A DNA stretch of 64,000 nucleotides from Ophioderma brevispina (GCA_023653785.1 JAMKCH010044023.1:1-64000); one strand, 5' to 3'. Numbered from the stretch's first letter, positions 31,803 to 38,141 are shown. Numbers and translations: made by a program. The notes: a model not told the origin generated them from the letters alone.

Positions 31803-33677
31803 CACAAGTCGGAATTTTGATACGCACGTATAGAAATTACAGAATCGGATAAAAAGTACTGCCTTGTCTTTAACACACAGATTTCAAGCCAACCACTTAA
31901 AGGTTATGTTCGCACATCCATGCCAGTAACCAAATTACAAAAATATGAATTTTGATGATTTTTTCGATGTTTCGGATTAGCAAATCGCTGCTTATCCCTT
32001 TTAAGTGCAGACTTTACCATAAACAAAAGTGGGTCTCCTAAGAAAAAATAATACTGTGGGGAAAAAAAGTCAAATTTTGTAAAAGTCACTATAAAAGAAG
32101 TCCTGGCTAAGGGCCTCGTACAAAATTACCGAACACTGTTTGATAAATCTGCTCTCATGAATCCATTGTGGAAGTGAGATAATTCATTTCTCCTTTTGAA
32201 ATTTGAGCCATTATATGTGACATCCGTTGCTCCCGTGTATTTATTTCACAGATTCGTATTTGGATGAACACAGACATGCCAGTACAAGTAGACGGGGAAC
32301 CATGGATGCAACTTGCGGGCCAAGTTGTGGTGTGCAGATCGGCCTTACAGGTAGGCTAAACGATTACTGTAAAAGTGGTGATTCTCACACATGTATTTTT
32401 TGTGCTTCTGCAATTTTTAGGATTTTGTTTTTAAATTTGCTTTTTCAGCTAACCTACATAGACTTACACACAAAATAAATATTTTCACATGTTCTTAATT
32501 TCCTGCTTGCTCAGTAGTGCACGAAAAGTGCAAAAATTAATGTAGCGCGAATATTTCCACTGTTACAGTAGCTTGCCTTTTGAAGTGCATAATGCCTAAA
32601 TTGCACGTAGAGAAATACATGTACCTTGATGACTATTGTGGTATAACTGAATCATTTTCCTCAAATGTTTTGTTTTGTACCTTTGTACATAAAATTTAAA
32701 GGTGAAAGGAACATTGAATTTTGTACAATGGTTTTACGCAAACAAACACTCAAGCCATAGTCAGTCATTTTTTTCCCAAAATGTAATCGCTAATGCTGCA
32801 TCATATCAACAAATATTATTAGCATTCTTCATGAAAACAGACATTAAGGTCCGTATACACAAAAGGTTAGACCAGGTTTAAAGTTAGATCTGGTTTAAGT
32901 CAAAATTAGTTTTGGCTCAAATTGATAGTTATTCACACTTTCCTAAACTTTCTTAAACTATACCTGTGAATGGTTAAGCTCGAAAATGTGTATGTCGCGA
33001 AGGAAGGAAGATTTGGAGATTTGTAGTTAGGATAATTACTATCGAGATTGCCGATAAACTAATTCAACGGCTGCTGGAAACGCCCTTTCAATATGAAATA
33101 GCCGGGAAATACACTATTTAGGTGTCTACGCTCATCCATTAGTTGTTTTATTGGTTCAGGCAAGTCAAGTTAGAGGTCATTTTCTTGAGGTGGCACTATT
33201 TCATAATGGACGGGCATAAACTTAGCATTTCCAGCTCTGCCGTTTAGTACAATCTGGGATCCCAATTCTAATTTCCAATCGCTTATTTTATGATAAATAT
33301 GCATTCTTGAACATTAGCATTCTCAGGTATAGTTTCCTAGACAATTACCAACATAAATGTGCAAAAATATCAAATTTTGAAAATTGGGGGTGCTCTTCCA
33401 AAAATGTGCTGTTATTGCTTTAACAGGTACTCCCATGAAAAGCTGGTTGTGTAATTGTACACTTTATGCTGTTGACAATAGTGTAAATATACAAAACTGA
33501 TTATCGGTGATCATTTTTCTTCAATTTCTACAGGCCACTATGTTAAAGAAATCAAAATCGAAAATCAAACGGCGGAACACAGAGCCAGCACTGACGAACA
33601 GCAGTAGCGAAACGAGTCCGCGTAAGGAGCAGGCACGGCTCGTAGCTATGAAGAGTGACGACAGCAATCAGGTGTAG
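10101..33677 (+). CDS. DGKQ: diacylglycerol kinase theta-like gene (3' portion, multi-exon)
   Basis: A multi-exon gene. In this family the enzyme phosphorylates diacylglycerol to phosphatidic acid with ATP, ending DAG/PKC signalling at membranes. Exons found in order encode the pre-catalytic linker ([20 protein letters not shown]), the nucleotide loop ([11 protein letters not shown]), [35 protein letters not shown], the accessory domain ([16 protein letters not shown]), [11 protein letters not shown] and a basic tail. The linker segment aligns with the theta isoform and not with the EF-hand, PH or ankyrin types. Intron phases agree between neighbouring exons where tested. The N-terminal C1 and RA exons were not found. 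Shifts of 1-2 bases break at least five exons while four are flawless. Assembly error or partial pseudogenisation could explain this. It is the only gene here assigned with confidence. Confidence 0.9.
10335..10828. mobile_element. fold-back MITE with ~220-bp inverted arms, TA flanks
   Basis: The left arm starts CAGGGCGTATCATAAAAAAC and GCAACAAAC. The right arm ends with the reverse complement, GTTTGTTGCG...AAGCCCTTG. The arms share CACAATTTTTGTGGTA, TCTTTCCAACGATAGG and TTGG.ACCAAGTTTCAA, so nearly the whole element folds on itself. TA dinucleotides flank it at 10333-10334 and 10829-10830, as expected for a Tc1/mariner-type target. No coding capacity. It sits in the intron just after the preceding exon. 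Confidence 0.88.
10860..11060 (+). repeat. dispersed repeat shared with 53650-53835
   Basis: It contains CACTATCAGTGAT, ATAGTCT, AAAAATTGACCAAA and AAAGATATGAATCT in order and at similar spacing as at 53650-53835. These are two copies of an unnamed interspersed repeat with no coding potential. Confidence 0.65.
11066..11190. promoter_or_regulatory. CpG-rich patch with two CRE-like TGACGTCA sites
   Basis: GTGACGTCAC (about 11071-11080) and ATGACGTCAC (about 11169-11178) are separated by CpG-dense DNA (CCGCCGCGCG, GGCGGCGCAA, AGTCGCGC) in an otherwise CpG-poor intron. TGACGTCA is the CREB/ATF consensus. The outer segments GGGTGACGTCAC and GTGACGTCATGC... are roughly inverted, so the patch may instead be part of a repeat. 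No transcript start is visible. Confidence 0.35.
12255..12370 (+). CDS. DGKQ: DGK theta-like exon (GAVIV...FIPEIH)
   Basis: A clean 116-bp exon between ...ACATAG and GTAAGT. With the G carried over from the preceding exon it reads [17 protein letters not shown], then [12 protein letters not shown], then LLFIPEIH, and ends in phase 0. In human DGK theta the equivalent residues are GAVVLDVAYFAEAERLY ... LVLPDLLH, just before the catalytic domain, so the match is isoform-specific. No indels. The next exon begins in phase 0, as required. Confidence 0.88.
13870..14135 (+). repeat. dispersed repeat shared with 43690-43955
   Basis: Both copies run through ATATTTCAAT, GTTTTGATGTG.AGAGCTAAAA, TGTAAAATTAATA, CAAAATGGGG, CATCC.AAACAAACATC, CTCTTTTTCATGGG and GGGATTCTGGGGA-like text. 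The other copy lies inside a fold-back at 43570-44200. Noncoding. Confidence 0.7.
14268..15785. repeat. ~29-bp minisatellite, roughly 50 copies
   Basis: The unit is GTAACATTTTTGTTATAACA plus TGTATGTGT, tandemly repeated for 1.5 kb inside the intron between exons 12255-12370 and 16729-16880. Copies differ mainly by one-base indels. GT-rich open frames with many Cys and Val residues are translations of this array and are not genes. Confidence 0.95.
15880..16640 (+). repeat. diverged repeat, 'TCCTTGGGTAGTG' family, several monomers
   Basis: Monomers carry ATGGTCCTTGGGTAGTG, GTGTATCCACATATGT.GATC and GTGACC or GGTCA motifs. Related copies lie at 19325-19520 and 54690-54845 (AATGGTCAGAATTAT, GTGGATCAAAGGTCAT). 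Noncoding. Confidence 0.65.
16729..16880 (+). CDS. DGKQ: DGK theta-like exon: start of catalytic domain (degenerate)
   Basis: The acceptor is CTTGTATTACAG. The initial phase-0 frame reads [20 protein letters not shown], corresponding to the family segment ending LLVFVNPKSGG, the start of the kinase domain, but the VFVNP part is scrambled and the frame then meets a stop. Another frame resumes with [15 protein letters not shown] and ends GGLYQG, matching RKLLNPHQVFDL..GGPLPG. The expected end is CCA GG followed by GTAAGT. Here the donor reads GGGAAGT, lacking the T, although later tandem copies have a perfect donor. Phase 2 at the end fits G-CTT-CAT of the next exon. At least two indels are present. 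Confidence 0.75.
16838..17256 (+). repeat. 52-bp tandem array of an exon 3' end plus its splice donor, 8 copies
   Basis: Starts lie at 16838, 16891, 16951, 17003, 17055, 17107, 17159 and 17211. The last six are exactly 52 bp apart. Each unit has TACCAAGTATTTAACCTGGA, TGAAGGTGGTCCTTTACCAG and GGTAAGTATCCA. Its first ~42 bp encode [14 protein letters not shown], the end of the kinase exon at 16729-16880, and the rest is the start of the intron. Donor GTs lie at 16992, 17044, 17096, 17148, 17200 and 17252. Unlike other arrays here, the later copies have almost no indels. Confidence 0.92.
17257..17600 (+). repeat. older, diverged copies of the exon-end repeat
   Basis: At about 17382-17420 the unit recurs as CCAAGTATATAATCTGGATG, AAGGTGATCTTTTACCAGG. 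A fainter trace lies near 17531 (CACCAAGTACTTTTAAG, ATCTGGAATAC). The sequence after each copy is also related (GTTAAACTGCTCAACTTG; GTTAAATCATCCTAACTTG; GTTAGAATTCCTTGTCTTGG). This points to an earlier round of duplication with a unit of roughly 150-170 bp. Confidence 0.6.
18805..18953 (+). CDS. DGKQ: DGK theta-like exon: ATP-binding glycine motif
   Basis: A flawless 149-bp exon between ATTATTATTAG and GTGAGT. It reads [32 protein letters not shown] and [18 protein letters not shown] is the hallmark nucleotide-binding loop of eukaryotic diacylglycerol kinases, and LPLGTGND, completed by the next exon, is the second. Length and motif spacing match the family. Phase 2 in and phase 1 out agree with both neighbours. 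The intron before it carries the 52-bp exon-end array. Confidence 0.96.
19325..19520 (+). repeat. copy of the 'TCCTTGGGTAGTG' repeat family
   Basis: It has CATATATGCACACATTTTAA, TTGCATGTAATGGTCCTTGG, GTAGTGCCCCAC, GGATCAAAGGTCATC and AATGGTCAGAATTAT, also found near 15885-15990 and 54710-54820. It includes several AGGTCA half-sites. Confidence 0.65.
19595..19945 (-). repeat. ~350-bp dispersed repeat, minus orientation copy
   Basis: It contains GAGGGCCTGCTA, ATCCTGGTAACCAGTAC, CTGTCCCAGGGCCGAGTTGT and TTACCCTGGTAGAATGAAAA. The reverse complement of the same order occurs at 36705-37080, with parts at 44593-44680 and 49557-49865. A 108-codon open frame starting at 19734 is repeat-derived. It could be a SINE, but no A/B boxes were recognised. 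Confidence 0.75.
20004..20111 (+). CDS. DGKQ: DGK theta-like exon: [14 protein letters not shown], with frameshift
   Basis: The acceptor is TTTCTTTCACAG and the donor GTAAGG. Completing GGT from the previous exon, it reads [14 protein letters not shown], the conserved GTGNDL.R.L.WG.GY of the catalytic core. Between the Tyr codon (20042-20044) and the next conserved Asp codon (20059-20061) there are 14 bases, not a multiple of three. The resumed frame reads [17 protein letters not shown] and ends in phase 2, as DR|W of the next exon requires. As written, the frame runs into a TAG near the exon end. A one-base loss in this 14-base stretch is the simplest cause. Confidence 0.92.
20112..21780. 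other. intron, no further exon recognised
   Basis: Intronic, with an A-rich run at about 21050-21066 and the usual repeats. The frame at 20600-20720 ([16 protein letters not shown]...) has no family match and no agreement of phase with the neighbouring kinase exons. Confidence 0.45.
21783..21940. repeat. GC-rich palindromic cluster
   Basis: A sharp island of C/G in AT-rich intron made of small hairpins: GGGGGCTTTGGCCCC, GGGGCGTTGCCCC and AGGGGGCCCTTAAGCGGGCC, separated by TGGACCCCC or TGGACCTC spacers. It ends CGGTCGCTTCGCTCCCTCC. The style is that of mobile GC-cluster sequences seen in many genomes. It has no coding meaning. Confidence 0.7.
22080..22310 (+). repeat. repeat shared with the inverted-repeat element at 29.2-30.1 kb
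   Basis: GGAGATTTTTTTAGGATATG, AATTTCTCT, ATCGGTTG, GAGAACGTTTGGAAGGTTTA, GGACAAACA and AACCTTGTTTTGA occur in the same order at about 29470-29610. It is a partial copy of the same family. Confidence 0.65.
22725..23105 (+). repeat. two ~125-bp units rich in AGGTCA direct repeats
   Basis: The element opens with GGCCGCCAGCTATAGCTGGC, a GCCAGCTATAGCTGGC palindrome, and a TGTG run. The unit CAAACTTCTGTCATAGGTGC, then TCATATGTTGATGAGGTCA, occurs at about 22858-22920 and 22998-23058. AGGTCAAAGGTCA (DR1) occurs at about 22907 and 22924, with GGTCAAAGGTCA again at about 23069. DR1 is the binding form for RXR/HNF4-type nuclear receptors. Function here is unknown. Confidence 0.75.
23340..23960. repeat. 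irregular array of GTCCGAGATGCAATGAGAA motifs
   Basis: TCCGAG.TGCAATGAGAA or a near variant occurs about ten times at variable spacing (23359, 23535, 23617, 23808, 23876 and others). It alternates with GGGAAACGGTC, GCGACAGAAATAGTGTTA and GGCGTAAAGTCGGTTA. The last copies (TTGCATCTCATTGGTTCTCG, about 23923) and one near 23431 are in inverse orientation. Noncoding. Confidence 0.7.
24184..24387 (+). CDS. DGKQ: DGK theta-like exon: RW...[15 protein letters not shown], with frameshifts
   Basis: The acceptor is CTTTTCCTCCGCAG and the donor GTAAGC. With AG from the previous exon it begins R-W. One extra base in the GGG run then shifts to [18 protein letters not shown], matching family DRWTILLD. The 3' half reads [19 protein letters not shown] and KFNS, the catalytic (G)IDA.L...FH..RE motif of theta kinases. 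In between (about 24285-24330) the expected NNYFGIG is garbled by at least one more indel. The exon ends in phase 2, and the first base of the next exon completes it. Homology is unambiguous, but the frame is broken as written. Confidence 0.88.
24447..25655 (+). mobile_element. interspersed element, 'GTCCCCGCCGAA' family, copy 2
   Basis: It starts TTGGTCCCCCGCTCGAAACG, then GGACGGGGACTATGAAATGA and repeated CGTCCGTC. It ends AACATTCGGCGGGACATATT and CGTAAATACGAGTTCGCCTT. The internal direct repeat TTCTGGAGTTC.GTAAGGCG, TTAACTTGGTG.AAG, AGAGTTCTCGACC occurs twice (about 24560 and 24720). It carries a G-rich tandem block at 25080-25570. Confidence 0.78.
25080..25572 (+). repeat. G-rich tandem repeat, potential G-quadruplex tract
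   Basis: About 490 bp of GGTGTTGGGGAGGGGGTGG and GTGTTGCGGGGTATTGGGGG variants, with runs of 3-6 G on the + strand. Open frames full of Gly, Val and Trp here are repeat translations. Many closely spaced G-runs satisfy the usual G-quadruplex pattern on the coding strand of the kinase intron. Confidence 0.85.
26272..26406 (+). CDS. DGKQ: DGK theta-like exon: accessory domain LHNKGV
   Basis: The acceptor is a long T tract ending TTTTTTTTCAG. It reads [39 protein letters not shown] and NWPTIE, aligned with LHNKGVYVRVGLQKI...PSIEG of the theta accessory domain. The first base completes ATA after the preceding exon. At the 3' end GAA is followed by TAAATTAG. A donor GTAAATTAG preceded by G would be expected, so the G of the GT donor and one exon base seem missing. 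The end coordinate is therefore approximate. PP in the VYxRVG region suggests another small error. Confidence 0.85.
27585..27780 (+). CDS. DGKQ: DGK theta-like exon: WGSG and DDGKLEV accessory segment, with frameshifts
   Basis: The donor GTAAGT follows 27780. The 5' border is not clear. CLIFL...GSRPMG from about 27585 aligns with GLIFINIPSWGSGADLWG, with 1-2 bases missing in SWG. It continues as [20 protein letters not shown], matching the family ...F.KP..DDG.LEV.G. After GANG the frame shifts, and pieces VVGHLGRM and [10 protein letters not shown] can be read by stepping frames, matching GVVHMGQVQGGLRSGIRIAQG. At least three small indels occur in 200 bp. An unbroken 85-codon frame from 27527 spans the 5' part but ends in a non-family frame. 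Confidence 0.85.
27964..29056. mobile_element. non-autonomous DNA transposon, ~115-bp inverted ends, TA target
   Basis: The left end is CCGTGTGTCCCAAAAAAAAA and CGCAACACTTGGTGGGCAGG. The right end, reversed, is CCGTCTGTCCCAAAAAAAAA and CGCACCTTGGTGGCAAGG. Both continue with GCGCCATAAGTTTT.GAACAAA and GTGACTACTTAT. TA flanks it at 27962-27963 and 29057-29058, as in mariner-like elements. No transposase frame was found in the ~860-bp interior. Confidence 0.88.
29203..30119. mobile_element. ~0.9-kb inverted-repeat element (ATAGAAATAGACCGGAGAA ends)
   Basis: The left end CATAGAAATAGACCGGAGAA returns reversed at 30099-30119. The inner shared parts are GACGCC, CATATTCTT or CATCTTGG, and GGGTCTTCGT. 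The interior overlaps a family seen at 22080-22310. A near-palindrome AGGAAACGATCACAGTGATC with GTTTTCCT lies at about 29746-29774. No protein is encoded. Confidence 0.75.
30603..30718. repeat. ~110-bp hairpin MITE, copy 1 (ATAATTACATTATACCC)
   Basis: The left arm GGCCATAATTACATTATACC and TGTATCATGTGCTTTA pairs with the right arm AAGCACATGATAATAG, GGGTACAATGTAATTATGCC. Related hairpins lie at 37493-37612 and 48983-49096. Confidence 0.8.
31087..32022. repeat. duplicated segments joined by T tracts
   Basis: Segment A (31100-31323) and its apparently identical copy (31801-32022) both start ATCACAAGTCGGAATTTTGA right after a T run (about 10 and 32 T). Segment B (31346-31680), also right after about 21 T, is a copy of 35036-35370 with scattered indels. 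On the minus strand each copy would end in poly(A), as a retrocopy would, but a gap-filling artefact is equally possible. B contains its own hairpin (GTACATACTCACTTGCCCAT with its inverse, 31505-31645). Confidence 0.8.
32252..32350 (+). CDS. DGKQ: DGK theta-like exon: [11 protein letters not shown]
   Basis: A flawless 99-bp, phase-0 exon (33 codons) between TTATTTCACAG and GTAGGC. It reads [41 protein letters not shown] is nearly invariant at the end of the diacylglycerol kinase accessory domain (human theta: [12 protein letters not shown]). A different frame, open for 83 codons from 32227, is a shadow. It joins 33534-33677 in phase 0. Confidence 0.96.
32351..33533. other. last intron of the kinase gene
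   Basis: Intronic, GTAGGC to TTTCTACAG. At 32870-32970 a segment with AGACCAGGTTTAAAGTTAGA and related AGGTTTAA motifs resembles text near 47075 and 51170. No gene is seen. Confidence 0.6.
33534..33677 (+). CDS. DGKQ: DGK theta-like terminal coding exon, basic tail and stop
   Basis: The acceptor is TCAATTTCTACAG. It reads 47 codons, [47 protein letters not shown], then TAG. A Lys/Arg-rich stretch followed by a Ser-rich tail matches the C-terminus of theta kinases (HMLRKAKQKPRRAG in human) in position and character, and not in detail. No indels. A possible polyadenylation signal ATTAAA is at 34273-34278. No AATAAA is near. Confidence 0.93.
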   Translation, partial: ATMLKKSKSKIKRRNTEPALTNSSSETSPRKEQARLVAMKSDDSNQV

Positions 33678-34300
33678 AATTTGTGGTAAAACTGTGAACA
33701 ATGTACCACCAAAAAAAAACAAATTGGCAACAGGGGCAAACTGCCATAGCAAGCTGGGATTGTTGGCCATGGATTGGAGCTTGTGGAATACACACATGCA
33801 GAGTTCATTGGGCTCAAGTGGTTGCCACCTTCACTATAGCAACTATCACTATGGAAACTCACCGTGGCAGCATCAAACGGAGCAGTAGTGTTTGAGCTTC
33901 GAGCACAACGCTGCGGAGTTGTAGGAAAGGCGACGGTAGCAGGTATAACAGCGTAACAAAGTTTCCTACGGGAAATGTCTCCATGGAAACATGTTTCCAT
34001 GGAGATGCTAGAGTGGCATAATAGGCACCTTGCAATGTGGGGTTTGATCACCCTAAGCCTATGTGTAATCAGTGCTTACTATAAAATGAAAATAACCAAA
34101 AAAAAAATAATTATAAATAGTATTAAGTACAGTATGTACAGATAATTTGCATTTTAGGGCTGAATGATGAAATAGTGAGAAAAACAAGCAACTTGCTTTG
34201 AGAAATTCCAAATTATGCACTTTGTCCGACGCTAGAAATGCACAGTGTAAAATTGAACAAAAATGCTGCTATATTAAAGGGGTGGCAAAAGTCTAGTAGT
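33678..34300 (+). other. presumed 3' untranslated region of the kinase gene
   Basis: It contains a diverged copy of the dispersed segment also at 38230-38340 (CCATGGATTGGAGCTTGTGG, AATACA.ACATGCAGAGTTCA), a 28-bp perfect palindrome at 33978-34005, and several CCATGG/GGAAAC motifs. The 3' end is not defined. Confidence 0.45.
33978..34005. repeat. 28-bp perfect palindrome
   Basis: The half-site TCTCCATGGAAACA is followed at once by its exact reverse complement TGTTTCCATGGAGA, with no spacer. Each half holds CCATGGAAAC, similar to RFX/X-box half-sites. It could be a cruciform or RNA hairpin in the 3' UTR. Confidence 0.9.
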
Positions 34301-34603
34301 TAATGTCGTTATTATTATTATTATTTAATCTTTTGAATTTGAAAAAGAAATTGTAATTACGTATAGTTTAGCAACAGAGGTAAACAACTCAAAACCAATA
34401 GTTGTCAATGTGTGTTTTGGGATGGTTGTCATCACCTTTAGATTATTTTTTTTTCTCTCTCCTCAGCATGATTCCTCAAGTTTTTGATCTCATTGTTTTT
34501 TTATTATCGGTTGCACTTTTTTCAATTGACACCTGCGTTAAAGAAAAGCATTAATGGGGAATTGTGTAATTTAACACCCTGCGCACTACCGCCTATTTGA
34601 CAG

Positions 34604-34790
34604 TGTCTGATTGGCTCATTACAGGACACAACATGAGATAGCCCTCTGTGTGACCAATCAAAATAGTGCTTCTACAACTCGGTGTAAACCATATCACTGT
34701 TATTAGAGTATCTGTGATTTGCTGATTACATGATATTACCTTCCAATTGACCAATCAGGATAGTGCTTTGATGACATTAGACAGGCAGGT
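34604..34790. repeat. two copies of an inverted ATTGG/CCAAT element
   Basis: Copy a (34606-34672): TGATTGGCTCATTACA, then TGTGACCAATCAAAATAGTG. Copy b (about 34712-34776): TGATTTGCTGATTACATGAT, then TTGACCAATCAGGATAGTG. Others lie at 46769-46838 and 56973-57032. The outer ATTGG and CCAAT face each other 40-45 bp apart. Confidence 0.75.
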
Positions 34791-35035
34791 AGTACCCAGG
34801 GGTTAATTGCAACTTGCTTTGGATATTTTTTTTTCTTTTTAGTTGAAGATGGAGGTATCGGGCAGAAAACAAATTACACAGGGCTAGGGATATAGTATTG
34901 ATAACTCTCTGACAAGTTATTAAGGAATTTTAAAATAATCTGCCAATGCTTTGTACTATGACACCAATACAGAAGATATCACAATCACTCGAGAAAGTAA
35001 TCAAGTATTGGAGTAAGGATAAAGTGAAAGGTGCT

Positions 35036-35370
35036 GTCCCCATTTGAGCATTTGTTACTATTTGATCATGGTTTTAAAAACTATTGCATTTAGTTGACCT
35101 TTGTAGCAAAATGTTGAAACTGTAAATCAACTTGGTATATGGTGGTTGCACTAAATTACTTCAGGGTTAAATTAATTTATGAGCATTAGGGGGTGAGTAC
35201 ATACTCACTTGCCCATTTGAAGAAAACTTAGATTAGCATCCCAGAAGAGTTGCAAGACTTCGTTGCTATTAATGGTTTGACACCAGTAGTGCTTATAATT
35301 TAGTTTCTTCAAATGGACAACTGAGATGTACTTTAACACACCCTGTGGTAACCCCTCTAATGCTCAAAAT
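35036..35370 (+). repeat. copy of segment B (see 31346-31680)
   Basis: It runs from TGTCCCCATTTGAGCATTTG through GGTATATGGTGG to CACCCTGTGGTAAC. It differs from the copy at 31346-31680 mainly by one-base indels and is not preceded by a T tract. Confidence 0.88.
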
Positions 35371-36704
35371 AATTCAACAACCTGTTGATGATCTTTATGC
35401 ATTAATGGGTCAATCACACCCATTTCATTTTATGTTAACCCGGAGATAAATAACCTACAGAAATCGGAGCCAAAGCTGTGAGCCATTAAAGGCGAGCGTT
35501 ATCCAACCAAGTCCTATTATGTCATTTTTCTATGTATTGATCGTTAGTTTTACTAGACATAGCCAAAAAGAAAATTTCCCCAAATGACATTCTATTCTGT
35601 TCTTGCAAAAAAACAAATGTCCAGGGTGTGTTTAGATTTTGTGAATGAAAGAAACAATATTAAATTATCTCAGTCAGTATATTTGAAGATGTCAAAAAAA
35701 TGACATTATAATTGAAATTGGACCCAAACTTTAGCCCATAGTTGACAATTGAGGGTTATGAAATTAGTCATTTCCAAAGTAATTCATTGCCTTTATGCAG
35801 CAGTCAATAAAAACTATACTTGTTCAAGGATTGTAGACAGATAACTTTTGCCTGTGAGCATCCATTTATTTTAAAGTAGCCCCTAGCCAAACTCCAGTCT
35901 TGAGGTTATACGCTGAATTGTATTGAATAGTGATCACTACTTCTCGATCAGTCGAGGGAATCATTGAATTAACATAACAAAACCGAATGGTTCGTATCAG
36001 ACCCTGTACGCTTCAATCATTGCATTGCTACTTCAAATCTCTGTAGGTATATTTATCTTAGATGTTAACAGTTAGATTTTTGCCTTTTTTTAACCTGCCT
36101 TTTATATTAGTCAATGTCCTTTAAATAGCCAAAGGATGTATCTCCTATTAAGGTTTCCATACTCATGCCATGGTTTACTGATACAGTTCCTAATATAACA
36201 TGTAATGAAACCCCCCACCACCACCACACACGCACGCACGCGCGCGCACATACACACACAAAACAGTTTGGGTTGCTGTTACGTATAGTATTTTAATTTC
36301 GCAAAAGCAGGACCTTTTCATTATTTTACAGGTTACATTTTTCCTCTATAAGGGACAAACAGTTAACAGAACTATGGCAAAAGAAAGTATATTATATAAT
36401 AATAAGACAAAATTGGCCCTTCAACCTCAACGCAAGTACTTTTTATCATGGTTACCATGGTTACCAAAACTGCCACTAAGTGTGTGCAACAAACATATTT
36501 TGGTGAATCAATTCACCCTTCCTGTGGAAGTTTATGTATCATTGTATCTAACGTTAATACTGTGAAGTGGTGAGAGAATACTTGATAGGCCTTAGTATGG
36601 TAAAAAGGATGTAACTTTGATAAGTTTACAGACAATATTTATTCCATAGTTTTCAAGGCAGCATATTTTTGGTAAAGGAAGTATTAGTTAAGTTTTTAGT
36701 TTTA
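35371..36704. other. intergenic, no gene seen
   Basis: Besides a CA/CG microsatellite (about 36217-36262, CACACACGCACGCACGCGCG) and the tandem GGTTACCAT.GGTTACC (36448-36468), nothing is recognised. A 63-codon frame at 36374 has no domain. Confidence 0.5.
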
Positions 36705-37080
36705 AACCAAAGTTTTAAATCCGGTTTTGTCCCCGATACACCTCACACTCTGCAATACTGCTGTGTGAGGATTTATTGGAGCAAAAAAATAATTGACCGG
36801 ATGCCCTTCCTGACGTCAATCCACAGTTTTCAGCGGTGGGCCCCACGTCCACCATGCAAGGCAGTATGTGCTGGATGGCCGCCATTAGCTCTCCAGAGCT
36901 GACGTCCTTGTAGGAAGATCTTCTTTTTCATTCTACCAGGGTAACCAGCTACCCTCCTCATCAGATTTCCTTAGAAATCCAATGGGGGTGACAGTTTAGC
37001 CGCCGACAACTCGGCCCTGGGACAGGAAGTACTGGTTACCAGGATACCAGTAGCAGGCCCTCAAAGGAAGCCTGACCTGA
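36705..37080 (+). repeat. ~370-bp dispersed repeat, plus orientation copy
   Basis: From AAGTTTTAAATCCGGTTTTG through GACGTCAATCCACAGTTTTC, ATTAGCTCTCCAGAGCTGAC and TTCTACCAGGGTAACCAGC to CAACTCGGCCCTGGGACAGG. Other copies are 49557-49865 (plus), 44593-44680 (5' part only) and 19595-19945 (minus). Confidence 0.82.
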
Positions 37081-37492
37081 CAGATCAAGTATCTCTTGAT
37101 GAATTACAGATTACATTCTTTTGCCATTGTGAGTCTTGAAGAAAAGATACGACAATAGGATATACCGTGATAGTAACTCAATACACCATTTGGAGTTGAG
37201 CCTTCATTATAAGCAGGTTACAGAGTTAGACTTGTGCCAAGTCTTCATTGAGGAATTATACAGCTTTATTCCACCAGTTGTATAAACCCTTGATGAAAGT
37301 GTTAACCACAGGCCAACTCTGTGTCTGATTACATGTAGGACATTCCCCCTTTAGCCTACTTGAGGATTGGCCCTCGTGCACTTTGTACAAGGAAATTTGC
37401 CCACACTCACACATGCACTGTGAAAGGTATAGCGTTATATTCACTAGCCTATTACCAAAGCTGTGATATTACATACAATGCAATACCCATAT

Positions 37493-37612
37493 TGTAATAG
37501 GGGCATAATTATATTATACTCTTCTCACCTACTGGTAATCTGTATCATTTTAATGGAACAAAGAACATGTTACAGAGTATGTGCGCTACATAGTGTAATT
37601 ATGCTGTAATTA
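37493..37612. repeat. ~110-bp hairpin MITE, copy 2
   Basis: CATAATTATATTATACTCTT on the left and AGTGTAATTATG on the right, with TGTATCATTTTA / AACATGTTACAG between. It is related to the hairpins at 30603-30718 and 48983-49096 but more diverged. Confidence 0.6.
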
Positions 37613-38141
37613 ATATGGCCTTGTTTACTTTTGCAATTAGATCTTTCACAGAAATTCAGTAGCAGCATTCAATATGCGAACAAAAACAGTACCGAGCATA
37701 ATATCATGGATTAATCAAGGTAACCATGCATAAACGTTGCGGGTGATACCATTGCCCTTCAGCTGGGTTATGTTAACCTAGAATGGTTCCTTTTTTATTT
37801 TTTCGATTCAAAGAGGGCATAAAACGTTATTCAAATCCAATTATCATAGGCAGATCATAGAATTTTCTGAAGAGATCTTATTAACAATACGCACAAACAG
37901 AACCAATTATCTCTCTTTATATTGAGTCCAGTTTTGGCAATATGGTCATGGTAGTTTTTCAGTGATCGTTCCATTGATAGTGTAGAAGTGGTGTAAACGT
38001 GAGTCAAAAATTACCTTATTATATAGAGCTGGTTGCAGAGTTGAGCACATCTAGAATATGGTCTGTACACTATGATAGTTGTGGGTATGAATATGATAGC
38101 TTGTATATAGCATTGAAAGAAGAACCCCACAGTGTGTATGT

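Noticed and set aside
32227..32478. 83-codon open frame over a kinase exon
   Set aside because: Shadow of exon 32252-32350 in another frame.
33668..34051. 127-codon minus-strand frame opposite the kinase 3' end
   Set aside because: It overlaps the terminal exon and UTR in antisense and has no recognised domain.
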